Source: Streptomyces diastatochromogenes (GTDB taxonomy: Bacteria; Actinomycetota; Actinomycetes; Streptomycetales; Streptomycetaceae). From it: a stretch of DNA of 53,690 bases. The stretch covers positions 1 to 53,690 of the forward strand of contig LRTP01000231.1 of NCBI GenBank assembly GCA_001550305.1. Direction: 5' to 3'. Shown in pieces: positions 25,607 to 34,698 of the stretch. Numbering within the stretch: the first letter of the stretch is position 1; the number at the start of each line of letters is the position of its first letter. The notes below the pieces were generated by a model. That model saw nothing but the letters and a program-made list of their open reading frames with translations, made no database searches and had not been told where the DNA came from. A program made the position numbers and the translations under genes.

Positions 25607-25626
25607 CCCCCTCCTGAAGGAGGGGG
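25607..25626. repeat. IS200/IS605-like end hairpin, orphan
   Basis: CCCCCTCC-TGAA-GGAGGGGG, an 8-bp stem with a 4-base loop, followed by ATTCTCC. Hairpins of this look flank IS200/IS605 elements in Streptomyces. It stands exactly where the IS5 remnant is cut, so it may be a scar of a former IS605-type insertion. Confidence 0.45.
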
Positions 25627-25639
25627 ATTCTCCGCTCGG

Positions 25640-25995
25640 GGTCCTCCCGCTCCGGGTCGACCACCATGCCCGCCGCATGGTGATGTGCGCGGGCGACGGT
25701 CGAGTCCACACTCACCAGGCTGAGGTCGACGTCATCGCGGGCCGCCGCCTCGGCGATCATCGCCTCCATGAGGGCCTGGAAGACCCCGTCACGCGCCCAT
25801 ACCCGAAACCGGTCGTAGACCGTCGACCATGAGCCGTAGCTCTCCGGCACATCCCGCCTGGGGCTACCGGTACGGGACCTCCACATCACCGCATTGAAGT
25901 AGCGGCGCAGGTCAGGGATCGGTCCGAAACGCCCCCAACGGCGGGTGCGGCTCGACCAACTCCCACTCGTCATCGCTCAGATCACCACGAGTCAC
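25640..25995 (-). pseudogene. IS5-type transposase remnant, frameshifted and truncated
   Basis: GTG 25995 starts TRGDLSDDEWELVEP, then the frame shifts near 25945 to PDLRRYFNAVMWRSRTGSP and continues through VYDRFRVWARDGVFQALMEA to the first catalytic Asp (VSVDSTVARAHHHAAG). Homology stops near 25645 at the orphan hairpin. The second half of the catalytic domain is gone. It belongs to a different IS5 subgroup from the two others in the window. Confidence 0.8.
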
Positions 25996-26139
25996 AGGAC
26001 CGGTTTACCGCAGCCGGCACCCTCTAGATACGGGAATGACCGATCCGTGATCGCAACTCAGAACAGGCCCTAATGGGCAATAGTTTGGGGGCGCTGAAGC
26101 CTATTGATCACCCGAGCGGCCAGCTCCATGTGTAGACCG

Positions 26140-26350
26140 GCTCAGGAACCCCAACGGCTGGGCGGAGATCCGCCGGTTGCATCGTGCCGAGGAGATGCCG
26201 ATCCGGGCCATCGCGCGGAAGTTGGGGATCTCAAGGACGACGGTACGGCGGGCAGTGGCCCGCGAACGGCCGCCGAAATATGAGCGGGCGCCGAAGGGTT
26301 CGATCGTGGATGCGGTCGAACCGAAGATCCGGGAACTGCTCGAGGTCTTG
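26140..26350 (+). pseudogene. IS21 IstA N-terminal remnant
   Basis: Reads WAEIRRLHRAEEMPIRAIAR, then GISRTTVRRAVARERPPKYERAPKGS and VEPKIRELLE, the typical IstA N-terminal helix-turn-helix. It breaks off into unrelated sequence near 26350. It is a different IS21 lineage from the element at 39-41.5 kb, whose IstA starts quite differently. Confidence 0.75.
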
Positions 26351-26389
26351 GAGGCCGCTGCGAGCGAGTGCGGCGAGGCGGCGGGTGAT

Positions 26390-26707
26390 CATCCGCGACA
26401 TCGCTGGTGCGGCCGGAGACAGCGATCAGGGCGCGCTGGGACAGGCCGTAGTCGAGCGCGGCCGCGGCGGCAGGGGCGGTGTCTCGCGTGCGAGACGTTG
26501 GAGTGTCTGCGGCGACGGCGTCGTGGATGGCACCGAGGGCGCGGGCGACGGCGGGCAGCCGGTACGCCTGCGCGCGGGAGATGCCGAACTCCGCAGCGCA
26601 GTACGCCTCCCACGAACTCATGCCCTGCGGGAGCCAGACGCGGGCTGCGTGCGCGTCACGGCCCCGGGCAGGGCGAGGACAGCGACTGTACGCCGAACGT
26701 CGTCCAT
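26390..26707 (-). pseudogene. N-terminal/middle part of a Streptomyces hypothetical protein
   Basis: Starts MDDVRRT at 26707, loses frame, then reads SSWEAYCAAEFGISRAQAYRL, a helix-turn-helix-like segment, and continues to LDYGLSQRALIAVSGRTSDV, where it joins the IS21 remnant. The family as I recall it continues with AELITRRLATLA, which is exactly where the gene at 5943-6371 becomes readable. Truncated and frameshifted. Confidence 0.5.
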
Positions 26708-26812
26708 CCTCTGAATCTTCGCAGGGAATCCCGGCGTTCAGGCGGGGCGGGTATGCGATCCTCGGTCCGGAGGCGCGAAGCGCCGGAGTTCTCTGCGTCT
26801 GCGGGGTGACGG

Positions 26813-27243
26813 TCAGGCCGGTCGCTTCTGGTTGTTGATGTAGTCCTTGACGATGCTCAGTGGTGCGCCGCCGCAGGAGCCCCCGCGAAGTAGGACGGGT
26901 ACCAGAACACGGACCCGGTGCCGGTCCGGTTGATCCGGCCGGTGTACTCCGCGCGCAGGTAGCGGGAGCTGACGCCCTTGAGGCTGTTGACGAGTTTGGA
27001 CAGGGCGATTTTCGGCGGGTAGTGGACGAGCAGGTGGACGTGGTCGCCTTCGCCGTTGAACTCCCGCAGCTGTGCGCCGAAGCTCTCGCACACGTCCCGC
27101 ATGATTGCCTCGCAGCGTGTCAGCATCTCGTCGTTGAAGACTTCACGCCGGTACTTGGTGACGAACACCAAGTGTGCATGGAGGGTGTGGATGACGTGGT
27201 TTCCCCGACGTATATCGGGGTCTGGTTCCCAGCGTGGTGACAT
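26813..27243 (-). pseudogene. tnpA: IS200/IS605 TnpA (Y1 HUH transposase) with a frameshift before the catalytic Tyr
   Basis: From ATG 27243 the protein reads through the HUH motif (HVHLLVHYPP) to SVFWYPSYFAG. At a run of five G (26880-26884, minus strand) the frame changes. As written it ends APAAAHH after 128 residues, while one frame over the expected end SCGGAPLSIVKDYINNQKRPA follows to the stop at 26813. The nucleophilic Tyr of Y1 transposases sits in that KDYI helix, so the annotated frame would be catalytically dead. It could be sequencing error, slippage in the G-run or a real mutation. Confidence 0.85.
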
Positions 27244-27296
27244 GCGCCAAGGGTATTAGGATGGGGTGAACTCGACCGGAGGGGGCGGGTGTTGGG

Positions 27297-28724
27297 GTGA
27301 TCCGTGCGTACAAGTTCCTCATGCGGCCCACCGTCCGGCAGGCTCAGGCACTCGGCGAGATGCTGCGGGATCACTGCTCCCTCTACAACGGGGCGTTGCA
27401 GGAACGCCGTGACGCCTACCGGCATGTCTCGAAGACGAGTGTCAGGTACGGGATGCAGTCCGCGCAGCTCAAGGGGATCCGGGCGTTCGACCCGGAGCGT
27501 CAGGGCCGCTGGTCGTTCTCCTCGCAGCAGGCCACCTTGCGCCGTCTCGACAAGGCGTTCGCCGCGTTCTTCCGCCGGGTCAAGTCCGGTGAGACGCCTG
27601 GCTATCCGCGTTTCCGTGGGGTGAGCTGGTTCGACACGGTGGAGTTCCCGAAGGACGGGGACGGCTGCCGGTGGGACTCCACCCCGCACGATCCTGTTAC
27701 CCGAGTCCGCTTCCAGGGTGTCGGTCATGTCAGGGTCAACCGGCACTGTGCCGTGGCCGGGCGGGTCAAGACCGTGTCGGTCAAGCGGGAGGGCCGTAAG
27801 TGGTTCGTGGTGCTGAGTGCCGAGCAGGACCAGCCCGAGCCGCTGCCCGCGACCGGCTCCGTGGTCGGGATCGACCTGGGCATCGCGAACTTCCTCGCCG
27901 ACTCGAACGGCGGGTTCGTGCCCAACCCGCGCCACGGCCGCCGGGCAGCCGGGAAGCTCCAGGCAGCGCAGCGGGCACTGTCCCGGTTTCCGCGCCGCAA
28001 GGCGAAGGACCGCACCGCCAATCACCGTCGCGCGGTGGAGAAGGTCGCCCGGCTCCACGGCAAGGTGCGCCGCCGGCGGCTCGACCACGCACACAAGACC
28101 GCGCTGGGCCTGGTCCGCGCACATGATGTCATCGCGCACGAGGACCTCAGGATCCGCAACATGAGCAAGGCCCCCGTGCCGAAGCCCGACCCCGGCCGGC
28201 CGGGCGCGTTCCTGCCCAACGGGGCCGCCGTCAAGGCAGGGCTCAACACGTCGATCAGCGATGCCGGATGGGGGGTGTTCCTGACGATCCTGCACGCCAA
28301 GGCTGAAAGCGCCGGACGGGAAGTGATAGCCGTGGACCCCCGCAACACCTCCCGCACCTGCCCCGCATGCGGGCACACGGCGAAGGAGAACCGGCCCACA
28401 CAGGAAAAGTTCCACTGCGTCGCCTGCGGCCACCACGCGCACGCCGACACAGTGGGAGCCACCAACGTTCTACGGGCCGGGCGGCCCGTCGCGACGCCAA
28501 CCCGGCATAGCGAGAAGCCCCCGGCTCCAGACGGGGGAGGAGTCACCGCCTTTTCCTCAGCCCGGCCGTCGTCCGTATCCAACCCGAGGCGGCCGCAGGC
28601 CAGTTCGAGAAGCAATCCGACTAGGCGCCGGTGGCGCGTAGCGAGCGGGGCAGGCCGAAGCGGGGGAGCAGGCCGTTGTCGACGAAGCGGGTCAGCGCCG
28701 AGACGCGGTGGCCGGACAGGGTGA
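27297..28724 (+). CDS. tnpB: TnpB RNA-guided nuclease of the IS605-type element
   Basis: GTG 27297, 475 codons. RuvC-like catalytic residues are present: Asp193 (GIDLGI), Glu282 (HEDLRI) and Asp384 (ADTVGATN). The zinc ribbon CPACGH...CVACG (355, 358, 374, 377) is complete. TnpB proteins are usually about 370-420 residues; here the frame has no stop at the element end and runs about 60 codons past the right-end hairpin into flanking DNA, overlapping the sigma-factor 3' end. The guide (omega) RNA would come from the 3' part of the gene through the right end, about 28400-28545. Confidence 0.92.
   Translation: MIRAYKFLMRPTVRQAQALGEMLRDHCSLYNGALQERRDAYRHVSKTSVRYGMQSAQLKGIRAFDPERQGRWSFSSQQATLRRLDKAFAAFFRRVKSGETPGYPRFRGVSWFDTVEFPKDGDGCRWDSTPHDPVTRVRFQGVGHVRVNRHCAVAGRVKTVSVKREGRKWFVVLSAEQDQPEPLPATGSVVGIDLGIANFLADSNGGFVPNPRHGRRAAGKLQAAQRALSRFPRRKAKDRTANHRRAVEKVARLHGKVRRRRLDHAHKTALGLVRAHDVIAHEDLRIRNMSKAPVPKPDPGRPGAFLPNGAAVKAGLNTSISDAGWGVFLTILHAKAESAGREVIAVDPRNTSRTCPACGHTAKENRPTQEKFHCVACGHHAHADTVGATNVLRAGRPVATPTRHSEKPPAPDGGGVTAFSSARPSSVSNPRRPQASSRSNPTRRRWRVASGAGRSGGAGRCRRSGSAPRRGGRTG
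28518..28537 (+). repeat. Right-end hairpin of the IS605-type element
   Basis: CCCCCG / CGGGGG with an 8-base loop inside the 3' part of the tnpB frame. It would be both the transposase recognition hairpin and part of the omega RNA scaffold. Confidence 0.6.
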
Positions 28725-29670
28725 GGACGAGCAGACCGTGGGCGTGCGCGATCGGTGTCCTCGGATCGACGAGGTAGAGGCCGTACGCGGGCTGGCCGTT
28801 GGCGTGCGTGGGCACCAGCCGGAAGCGGCGGCCGTCGCGCAGTGCGACCGTCCTCAGGAAGTGGCCGATGGCCTCCACTCCCTGGTACTCGTACGGCAGC
28901 GGGGGCATCGTCAGCCACGCGTCGTCGGTGAGCAGGGCGAGGATCGCGTCGACGTCGGCGCGTTCGAAGGCGAGGGAGAAGTCGTCAACGAGCTTGCGCT
29001 CGCGGGGTGAGTACGGCAGCTCCGCCTCGCCGTGCGCGGGTAGCCGGGCCGCGAGCGTGGCGCGGGCCCGTTTCAGCGCGCTGGTGACCGAGTCGACGCT
29101 GGTGTCGAGCATTCCGGCGACCTCGGCCGCGCGGAAACCGAGCACGTCCCGCAGGACCAGCACCGCCCGCTGCCGGGGCGGCAGGTGCTGCAGCGCGACG
29201 AGGAACGCCAGGGAGACCGCCTCCTTGGTCTCGTAGTGGGCCTCCGGTCCGGGTGCGGCGTCCGGCAGCCCGGCGAGCAGCACGTCCGGATAGGGCTCCA
29301 GCCAGCTGGGGTCGCCGCGGCGGGTGGGTTCGGGCAACGGAACCTCCAAGCGGTACGCCCAGCCTTCGCCGGGCCGGCGGCTGCCGTCCCGCAGCGCGTT
29401 CAGGCAGCGGTTGGTCGCGATCCGGTACAGCCAGGAGCGCAGCGACGACCGCTCCTCGAACCCGTCGAGCCCGCGCCAGGCCGCGAGCAGGGTCTCCTGC
29501 AGCAGGTCCTCGGCGTCCTGCACCGAGCCGAGGATGCGGTAGCAGTGCACCTGCAGCTCGCGCCGGTAGGGCTCGGTGAGCTCACGGAACGCCTGACCGT
29601 CGCCCGCCCGCGCCCGCTCCAGCGTGAGCGTCGACATGGGCATCGGCATCGGCGTCTCCTCGCTCGGCAT
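28621..29670 (-). CDS. ECF-type sigma factor with C-terminal NTF2/SnoaL domain (SigG/SigJ-like)
   Basis: A 349-residue protein from ATG 29670 (GGGAGG, 7-nt gap); a longer frame starts at 29889 but lacks a site. Region 2 (YRRELQVHCYRILGSVQDAE, DLLQETLLAAWRGL) and region 4 (QHLPPRQRAVLVLRDVLGF, AAEVAGMLDTSVDSVTSALK) are clear. The last 120 residues (LVDDFSLAFERADVDAILALL) form an NTF2-like domain that modulates such sigma factors without a separate anti-sigma. Divergent from an efflux pump. The tnpB frame overlaps its 3' end convergently. Confidence 0.93.
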   Translation of the reverse strand: MPSEETPMPMPMSTLTLERARAGDGQAFRELTEPYRRELQVHCYRILGSVQDAEDLLQETLLAAWRGLDGFEERSSLRSWLYRIATNRCLNALRDGSRRPGEGWAYRLEVPLPEPTRRGDPSWLEPYPDVLLAGLPDAAPGPEAHYETKEAVSLAFLVALQHLPPRQRAVLVLRDVLGFRAAEVAGMLDTSVDSVTSALKRARATLAARLPAHGEAELPYSPRERKLVDDFSLAFERADVDAILALLTDDAWLTMPPLPYEYQGVEAIGHFLRTVALRDGRRFRLVPTHANGQPAYGLYLVDPRTPIAHAHGLLVLTLSGHRVSALTRFVDNGLLPRFGLPRSLRATGA

Positions 29671-29891
29671 TATGTCGCCTCCCAGGCTCTGGTTCGTCGA
29701 CGGTTTGGGCAATTCGAGTCCGTCGACAGTTATGACACCCACGGCGGCCGAAACTGGTCGCCGCATCCCGACCGTCCGCGGAATCCACAGCCGATCGCAG
29801 AATCGGCGACCGTTCGCCGCCCAGTTTCCGGACCACCCCGTGTCTCCACCACCGACAGCACGACTGCAGACACACGGCGACGGGAGCACCA

Positions 29892-31331
29892 GTGAACAGC
29901 AACGAGAAGTCCGTCACGGCGGCGCAGCGGTGGACGCTCGCGCTGGCGTCGGTGGGTTCGTTCATGGTCGTCCTCGACCTGCTGGTGGTGGCCACGGCGC
30001 TGACCGCGATCCAGCGCGACCTGCATGCGTCGATCGAGGACCTGGAGTGGACGATCAACGCCTACACCCTCAGTTTCGCGGCCCTGTTGATGACCGCGTC
30101 GTCGCTCGGCGACCGCGTCGGTCGCAGGCGGCTGTTCGTCGCCGGGCTCACCCTGTTCGCCGTGGCGTCGGCCGCATGCGCGCTGGCCCCCAGTACCGGC
30201 ACCCTGATCGCGGCACGCGCCGTCCAGGGCATCGGCGCGGCGACCGTCATGCCGCTCGCCCTGGCCCTGCTGAACGCCGCGTTCCCGCCCGAGCGGCGCG
30301 GCTGGGCGCTCGGCATCTACGGCAGCGTCACCGGCCTCGCTGTGCTGCTCGGCCCGGTCCTGGGCGGCGTGATCACCGAGGGACTGGCCTGGCAGTGGAT
30401 CTTCTGGCTGAACGTACCGGTCGGCCTGGCCGCGATCCCCTTCGTGCTCGCCCGGATCAAGGAGGGCTTCGGCCAGGGCACGGCGGTGGACTTCCCGGGC
30501 CTGCTGCTCTTCACCCTGGCCGCGTTCGGGCTCGTCTGGGGCCTGGTCCGGGCGGATGCGACGGGCTGGGGGAGCGCGGAAGTGACTGGGGCGCTGGCCG
30601 GGGGAGCGGTCCTGGTCGTTGTCTTCCTGGTGTGGCAGTCCCGGGCCCGTACGCCGATGCTGCCGCTGCGGCTGTTCCGCTCCCGGGCGTTCTCGGCGGG
30701 CAACGCAGTGATGTTCCTGCTCAGCGGCTCGATGTCCGCCTCGGTGTTCTTCATCGCCCAGTATCAGCAAGTCACACTGGGCCAGGGCCCGTTGGGCGCC
30801 GGTCTGCGGCTGCTCCCGTGGGGCACCTTCGTGGTCCTGCTCGCCTCACGCACCGGAGCACTCGCCGACCGCTGGGGCGAACGCTCTCTCGTCGTCGCCG
30901 GCCTCGCCCTGCAGACCATCGGCACGGCCTGGATCGCCCTGATCGCCGCCCCGCACCTCTCGTACACGACCCAGGTCATCCCGCTGAGCCTCGCGGGCAT
31001 CGGCTTCGCCCTGGCGATACCCGCCGTCACCAAAGCGGTGGTCAGCACCAGCACACCCACCGACATCGGCAAGGCCTCCGGCGTCTACAGCACGATGCGC
31101 CAGCTCGGCGGAGCCTTCGGCGTCGCGATCACCGCCGCGGTCTTCGCCGCCACCGGTGGCTACACCTCCGCTGCGGCCTTCAGCGACGGCTTCGGAGCAG
31201 CAATGGCGGTGGCCGCCGGCCTCGGCGTCGCCGCAACGCTGGCGAGCGCCTTGCTGCCGCCCCCGCGGCGAACGGCTCTGCGCGCCCCGACGGGAGCACC
31301 GGCCGAGGCAGACCGGGTGGACATCTCGTAA
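29892..31331 (+). CDS. DHA2-family drug-efflux MFS transporter (EmrB/QacA-like)
   Basis: A 479-residue protein from GTG 29892 (GGGAG site). About 14 hydrophobic segments, motif A (GDRVGRRR) after TM2, motif C-like GLAVLLGPVLGGVI near TM5, and a short cytoplasmic tail. It exports drugs or metabolites by proton antiport. Divergent from the sigma factor gene across about 220 bases; shared control is plausible. A clean terminator hairpin follows. Confidence 0.94.
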   Translation: MNSNEKSVTAAQRWTLALASVGSFMVVLDLLVVATALTAIQRDLHASIEDLEWTINAYTLSFAALLMTASSLGDRVGRRRLFVAGLTLFAVASAACALAPSTGTLIAARAVQGIGAATVMPLALALLNAAFPPERRGWALGIYGSVTGLAVLLGPVLGGVITEGLAWQWIFWLNVPVGLAAIPFVLARIKEGFGQGTAVDFPGLLLFTLAAFGLVWGLVRADATGWGSAEVTGALAGGAVLVVVFLVWQSRARTPMLPLRLFRSRAFSAGNAVMFLLSGSMSASVFFIAQYQQVTLGQGPLGAGLRLLPWGTFVVLLASRTGALADRWGERSLVVAGLALQTIGTAWIALIAAPHLSYTTQVIPLSLAGIGFALAIPAVTKAVVSTSTPTDIGKASGVYSTMRQLGGAFGVAITAAVFAATGGYTSAAAFSDGFGAAMAVAAGLGVAATLASALLPPPRRTALRAPTGAPAEADRVDIS

Positions 31332-31369
31332 CGGGCGGCCAGCAGGGGCGCAGTTCAACAGATACCGAA

Positions 31370-31397
31370 GGGCTCGGCCGAGGATCCGGCCGAGCCC
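31370..31397 (+). terminator. Hairpin after the efflux gene
   Basis: Perfect 11-bp arms (GGGCTCGGCCG and complement) with a 6-base loop, 38 bases after the stop and followed by CCTTCA. Confidence 0.7.
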
Positions 31398-31642
31398 CTT
31401 CAAACTGCCCGAGGACCTGCGCGGGTGAATCGCCCGCCGGGCCTGGCGAACTGGGAGCAGGCCCTGGGGCAGGCATCCTTGGTCTCCTGGTAATGGGGTG
31501 CCTTGCGGACTGTTATGCAGCCGCCGGTACGGAGACCGTGCTGCTGGCCGGGGAGCAACGCCTGCTGCATGCAGCACGGCCCTGGGCGGTCGTGCGCGTG
31601 GGTGGTGTTGGCGGGTGAGGATTCGGTTGACGTCGAGGTTGC

Positions 31643-31735
31643 TCAGTGAAGAACTGCGAGGTGGTCGGCGGCGCCGCCATGCCACTCGATCATGAGAAGG
31701 GTGGCGTCGTCGCTGGTGTTCCCGCCCTGTTCCCT
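31643..31735 (-). pseudogene. 3' remnant of a SpoIIE/PP2C-type phosphatase
   Basis: Only the last 30 codons remain: GGNTSDDATLLMIEWHGGAA to DHLAVLH and a stop. The DDATLLxxEW motif is the characteristic C-terminal metal-binding strand of SpoIIE-family serine phosphatases of Streptomyces. Confidence 0.6.
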
Positions 31736-31839
31736 CCGGTCGGTTCGGGCGCCTGTTGAGGGCGGTCTGGGATCGTGATGGTGAGGGCTGGGGCCGTCCA
31801 TGGCGGCTTCCGCCAACTGACGACATCGCGCGCGGCCTG

Positions 31840-32046
31840 GATATGTGCGACACCCACCACGACAGCCTGATCACCCTCAACGAGTACACCCTCCTCAGCC
31901 AGTCCGTCACCGGCGGAAGGCCCCAGGACGTGGCCGACGCCTTCGCCAAGCTGGACCTCGACGGCAACGGCCCCCTCGACCCGGAGGGAATCCGCCCCGA
32001 CGTCATCGAGCTCTTCACCAGCGACGGCCCCGACGCCCGCGGCACT
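31840..32046 (+). pseudogene. EF-hand calcium-binding protein remnant
   Basis: About 70 codons: CDTHHDSLITLNEYTLLSQ, then VADAFAKLDLDGNGPLDPEG, the second being a recognisable EF-hand loop (DLDGNGPLD), and ELFTSDGPDARG at the end. The N-terminal hands are absent and the frame runs on into unrelated residues. Confidence 0.6.
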
Positions 32047-32254
32047 GTACGGGCCGCTGTAAGCCACCCGCCTTGGCATGCCGCCTCGGGGCGGCACTGC
32101 CATGGCAACGCATGCACAGGAGCGTCCAGGCCTGAGGGTAAAGCCCAAGCTCACTTGTTCCGTCATGCGGGTGGTTTGCGGCTGTGAGGCCGCGGGCTCA
32201 GCCGGTCCGCTCGGAAACTGAGCCGGGGCGGTGTGGGCCGCCGGGAGGGGTCTC

Positions 32255-34654
32255 ATGGCGGACAGCAGGGTCTTGGTCGCGGTACGGGAACGTCCACAGG
32301 ATGAGGGGGCCGGTGCCGAGCAGTTGGCGCGCATCGGTGAGGCGATCGAGAAGCGGGGATTCGACGTCCGATGGGCGGTAGGCGTCGCGGACGCCGAGGC
32401 GGTGCTGCGGACGGAGGCGGGGCTGAGCGCGGCACTGGTCGCCTGGGAACTACCGGGCCACGGGAGCGCGGATGGCGGGCCCGGGGGCGCTGCGGTGCTG
32501 CGCTCCATCGGCCGGCGGTTCCAGGACCTTCCGGTCTTCTTGGTCATGACCGACGAGGTACGGGACCTGCCGCTATGGGTGTCGGAGTCGGTCGTGGGCT
32601 ATGTGTGGCCGCTGGAGGACACTCCCGGGTTCATCGCGGGCCGGATCACCACCGCAGCGCGCACCTACCAAGATGCCGTCCTGCCGCCCTTCTTTCGGGC
32701 GCTGCGCCGCTTCGACGACGCGCACGAGTACTCCTGGCACACCCCGGCCCACTCCGGCGGCGTCGCCTTGCTGAAGTCGCCCGCGGGCCGGGCCTTCCAC
32801 GACTACTTCGGGGAACGACTGTTGCGCAGCGACCTGTCGATCTCCGTCGGGGAGCTCGGCTCGCTGTTCGAACACACCGGCCCGATCGGCGAGGCGGAGC
32901 GCAACGCCGCCCGGGTCTTCGGCGCCGGCCTCACCTACTTCGTGCTGCACGGGGATTCCACCTGCAACCGCGTGGTCGGCCACTTCAGCGTCACCCGCGA
33001 CGAGATCGCGCTGGTGGACCGCAACTGCCACAAGTCGGTGCTGCACGGACTGGTCGTCTCCGGCGCCCGCCCGGTCTACCTGATCCCCACCCGCAACGGC
33101 TACGGCCTGGCGGGGCCGCTGCCCCCGGCTGAGCTCGCGGCGGACTCCGTCGCGGCCCGGATCGCCTCGAACCCGCTGATCGGGGGTGCCGTGTCGCCGC
33201 ACCCTCAGTACGCCGTCTTCACCAACTCCACGTACGACGGCCTGTGTTACGACGCCTTGGTGGCGGCACAGGCGTTCGCCATGAGTACGCCCCGGCTGCA
33301 CTTCGACGAGGCATGGTTCGCGTACGCCCGCTTCCACCCGCTCTACGCGGGCCGGTACGGCATGTCGGTGGACGAGGACACCTTCCCCGGCTCGGACCGG
33401 CCGACGGTTTTCGCAACTCAGTCCACCCACAAACTGCTGGCCGCGCTCTCGCAGAGCGCCATGGTCCACATCAAGGCCGCCCCAAGGGCGCCCGTCGAAC
33501 ACGACCGGTTCAACGAGGCGCTGATGATGCACGGCACCACCTCCCCGCTCTATCCGATGATCGCCTCGCTGGACGTGGCGACAGCGATGATGGACGGGCC
33601 GCAGGGCCGCTGGCTGATCGACGAGGCCGTAACCGAGGCGGTCCGGTTCCGCCAGGAGATGGTCCGCATCCGGCGCCGTATCGAGGAGGCCGGCGACCGA
33701 CCGCCGTGGTTCTTCGGCGTGTGGCAACCCGAGACGGTTACCGACCCAAGCACCGGAACCCGACTGTCGTTCGACGAGGCCCCGGCCGACCTGCTGCGTA
33801 CCGAGCCGACCTGCTGGCACCTGGAACCCGGTGCTGCCTGGCACGGTTTCCCGGGGCTGACCGACGGCTACTGCATGCTCGACCCGATCAAAGTCACCCT
33901 GACCTGCCCGGGGATCGACGCGGTCGGCGAGACCGGCGAGTGGGGCATCCCGGCACGAGTGCTCACCGCGTACCTGGCCACCCGCCACATCGTCGTGGAA
34001 AAGACCGACAGCTATACGACGCTCGTCCTGTTCTCCATGGGCATCACCAAGGGCAAATGGGGCACCCTCCTCGATGCCCTGATGGACTTCAAGGCCCTCT
34101 ACGACGAGGACGCCCCCCTTGACCGGGTCCTGCCCGCACTGGTCGCCGAGCACCCTAGGCGATACGCGGGCCAAACCCTGCGCGAGCTGTGCCAGGACAT
34201 GCACGACCATCTCCGCTCTGTCCGCCTCGTCGACCTGCTGGACACTGCTTTCCAGCAGCTGCCGGAACCGGTCATTCCACCGCAGCTGTGCTATCAGCGC
34301 CTGATCCGCGGTGGTACCCATCGCGTACGGTTGGCCGAGGCGCCGGGCCAGGTCGCCGCCGCCATGATCACCGTCACCCCGCCCGGCATCCCCGTCCTCA
34401 TGCCCGGCGAGAGCGTCGGCGCCCCGGACGGCCCGCTGCTGCGCTACCTCACCGCCCTCGAATCCTTCGACCGCCGCTTTCCCGGATTCCGCAGCGAAAC
34501 CCACGGCGTAACCCTCGACCTCGAGAACGGCGACTACCTCATCGAATGCCTGCGACCGACAGTCAGCGAGGAAACAAGCGCCGACGCACAGGAACGCCGC
34601 ACCGTGACACCGGCCCAACGCAGCCATTCGAAGGAAACCCATGAGCGGTCCTGA
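32255..34654 (+). CDS. Orn/Lys/Arg decarboxylase (PLP-dependent, AdiA-like)
   Basis: A 799-residue protein from ATG 32255 (GGAGGGG site), full length for the inducible amino-acid decarboxylases. N-terminal receiver-like wing domain (1-130), then the aspartate-aminotransferase fold: HTPAHSGGVALLKSPAG, GDSTCNRVV, LHFDEAWFAY and the PLP lysine in STHKLLAALSQ, then a C-terminal domain. It removes CO2 from Arg, Lys or Orn to make agmatine, cadaverine or putrescine. In enterics such enzymes consume protons with an antiporter; no antiporter gene is adjacent here. No promoter was picked out. Confidence 0.94.
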   Translation: MADSRVLVAVRERPQDEGAGAEQLARIGEAIEKRGFDVRWAVGVADAEAVLRTEAGLSAALVAWELPGHGSADGGPGGAAVLRSIGRRFQDLPVFLVMTDEVRDLPLWVSESVVGYVWPLEDTPGFIAGRITTAARTYQDAVLPPFFRALRRFDDAHEYSWHTPAHSGGVALLKSPAGRAFHDYFGERLLRSDLSISVGELGSLFEHTGPIGEAERNAARVFGAGLTYFVLHGDSTCNRVVGHFSVTRDEIALVDRNCHKSVLHGLVVSGARPVYLIPTRNGYGLAGPLPPAELAADSVAARIASNPLIGGAVSPHPQYAVFTNSTYDGLCYDALVAAQAFAMSTPRLHFDEAWFAYARFHPLYAGRYGMSVDEDTFPGSDRPTVFATQSTHKLLAALSQSAMVHIKAAPRAPVEHDRFNEALMMHGTTSPLYPMIASLDVATAMMDGPQGRWLIDEAVTEAVRFRQEMVRIRRRIEEAGDRPPWFFGVWQPETVTDPSTGTRLSFDEAPADLLRTEPTCWHLEPGAAWHGFPGLTDGYCMLDPIKVTLTCPGIDAVGETGEWGIPARVLTAYLATRHIVVEKTDSYTTLVLFSMGITKGKWGTLLDALMDFKALYDEDAPLDRVLPALVAEHPRRYAGQTLRELCQDMHDHLRSVRLVDLLDTAFQQLPEPVIPPQLCYQRLIRGGTHRVRLAEAPGQVAAAMITVTPPGIPVLMPGESVGAPDGPLLRYLTALESFDRRFPGFRSETHGVTLDLENGDYLIECLRPTVSEETSADAQERRTVTPAQRSHSKETHERS

Positions 34655-34698
34655 CGGGGCGGGTGTCAATTTAACGGCTGATCTCGGTGGTTGAGTGG

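Larger units (their letters stand above)
26728..28545. mobile_element. IS605-type element (tnpA and tnpB divergent)
   Basis: tnpA (minus) and tnpB (plus) diverge from 27243/27297. The right end has a CCCCCG/CGGGGG hairpin at 28518-28537. At the left a degenerate CCCGGCGTTCAGGCGGGG near 26730-26748 may be the other end. Such elements transpose as single strands through hairpin ends and leave no target duplication. Boundaries are approximate. Confidence 0.7.

Noticed and set aside
29624..31618. 664-codon plus-strand frame over the efflux gene
   Set aside because: Arg/Gly/Pro-rich alternative frame of the MFS gene with no transmembrane pattern.
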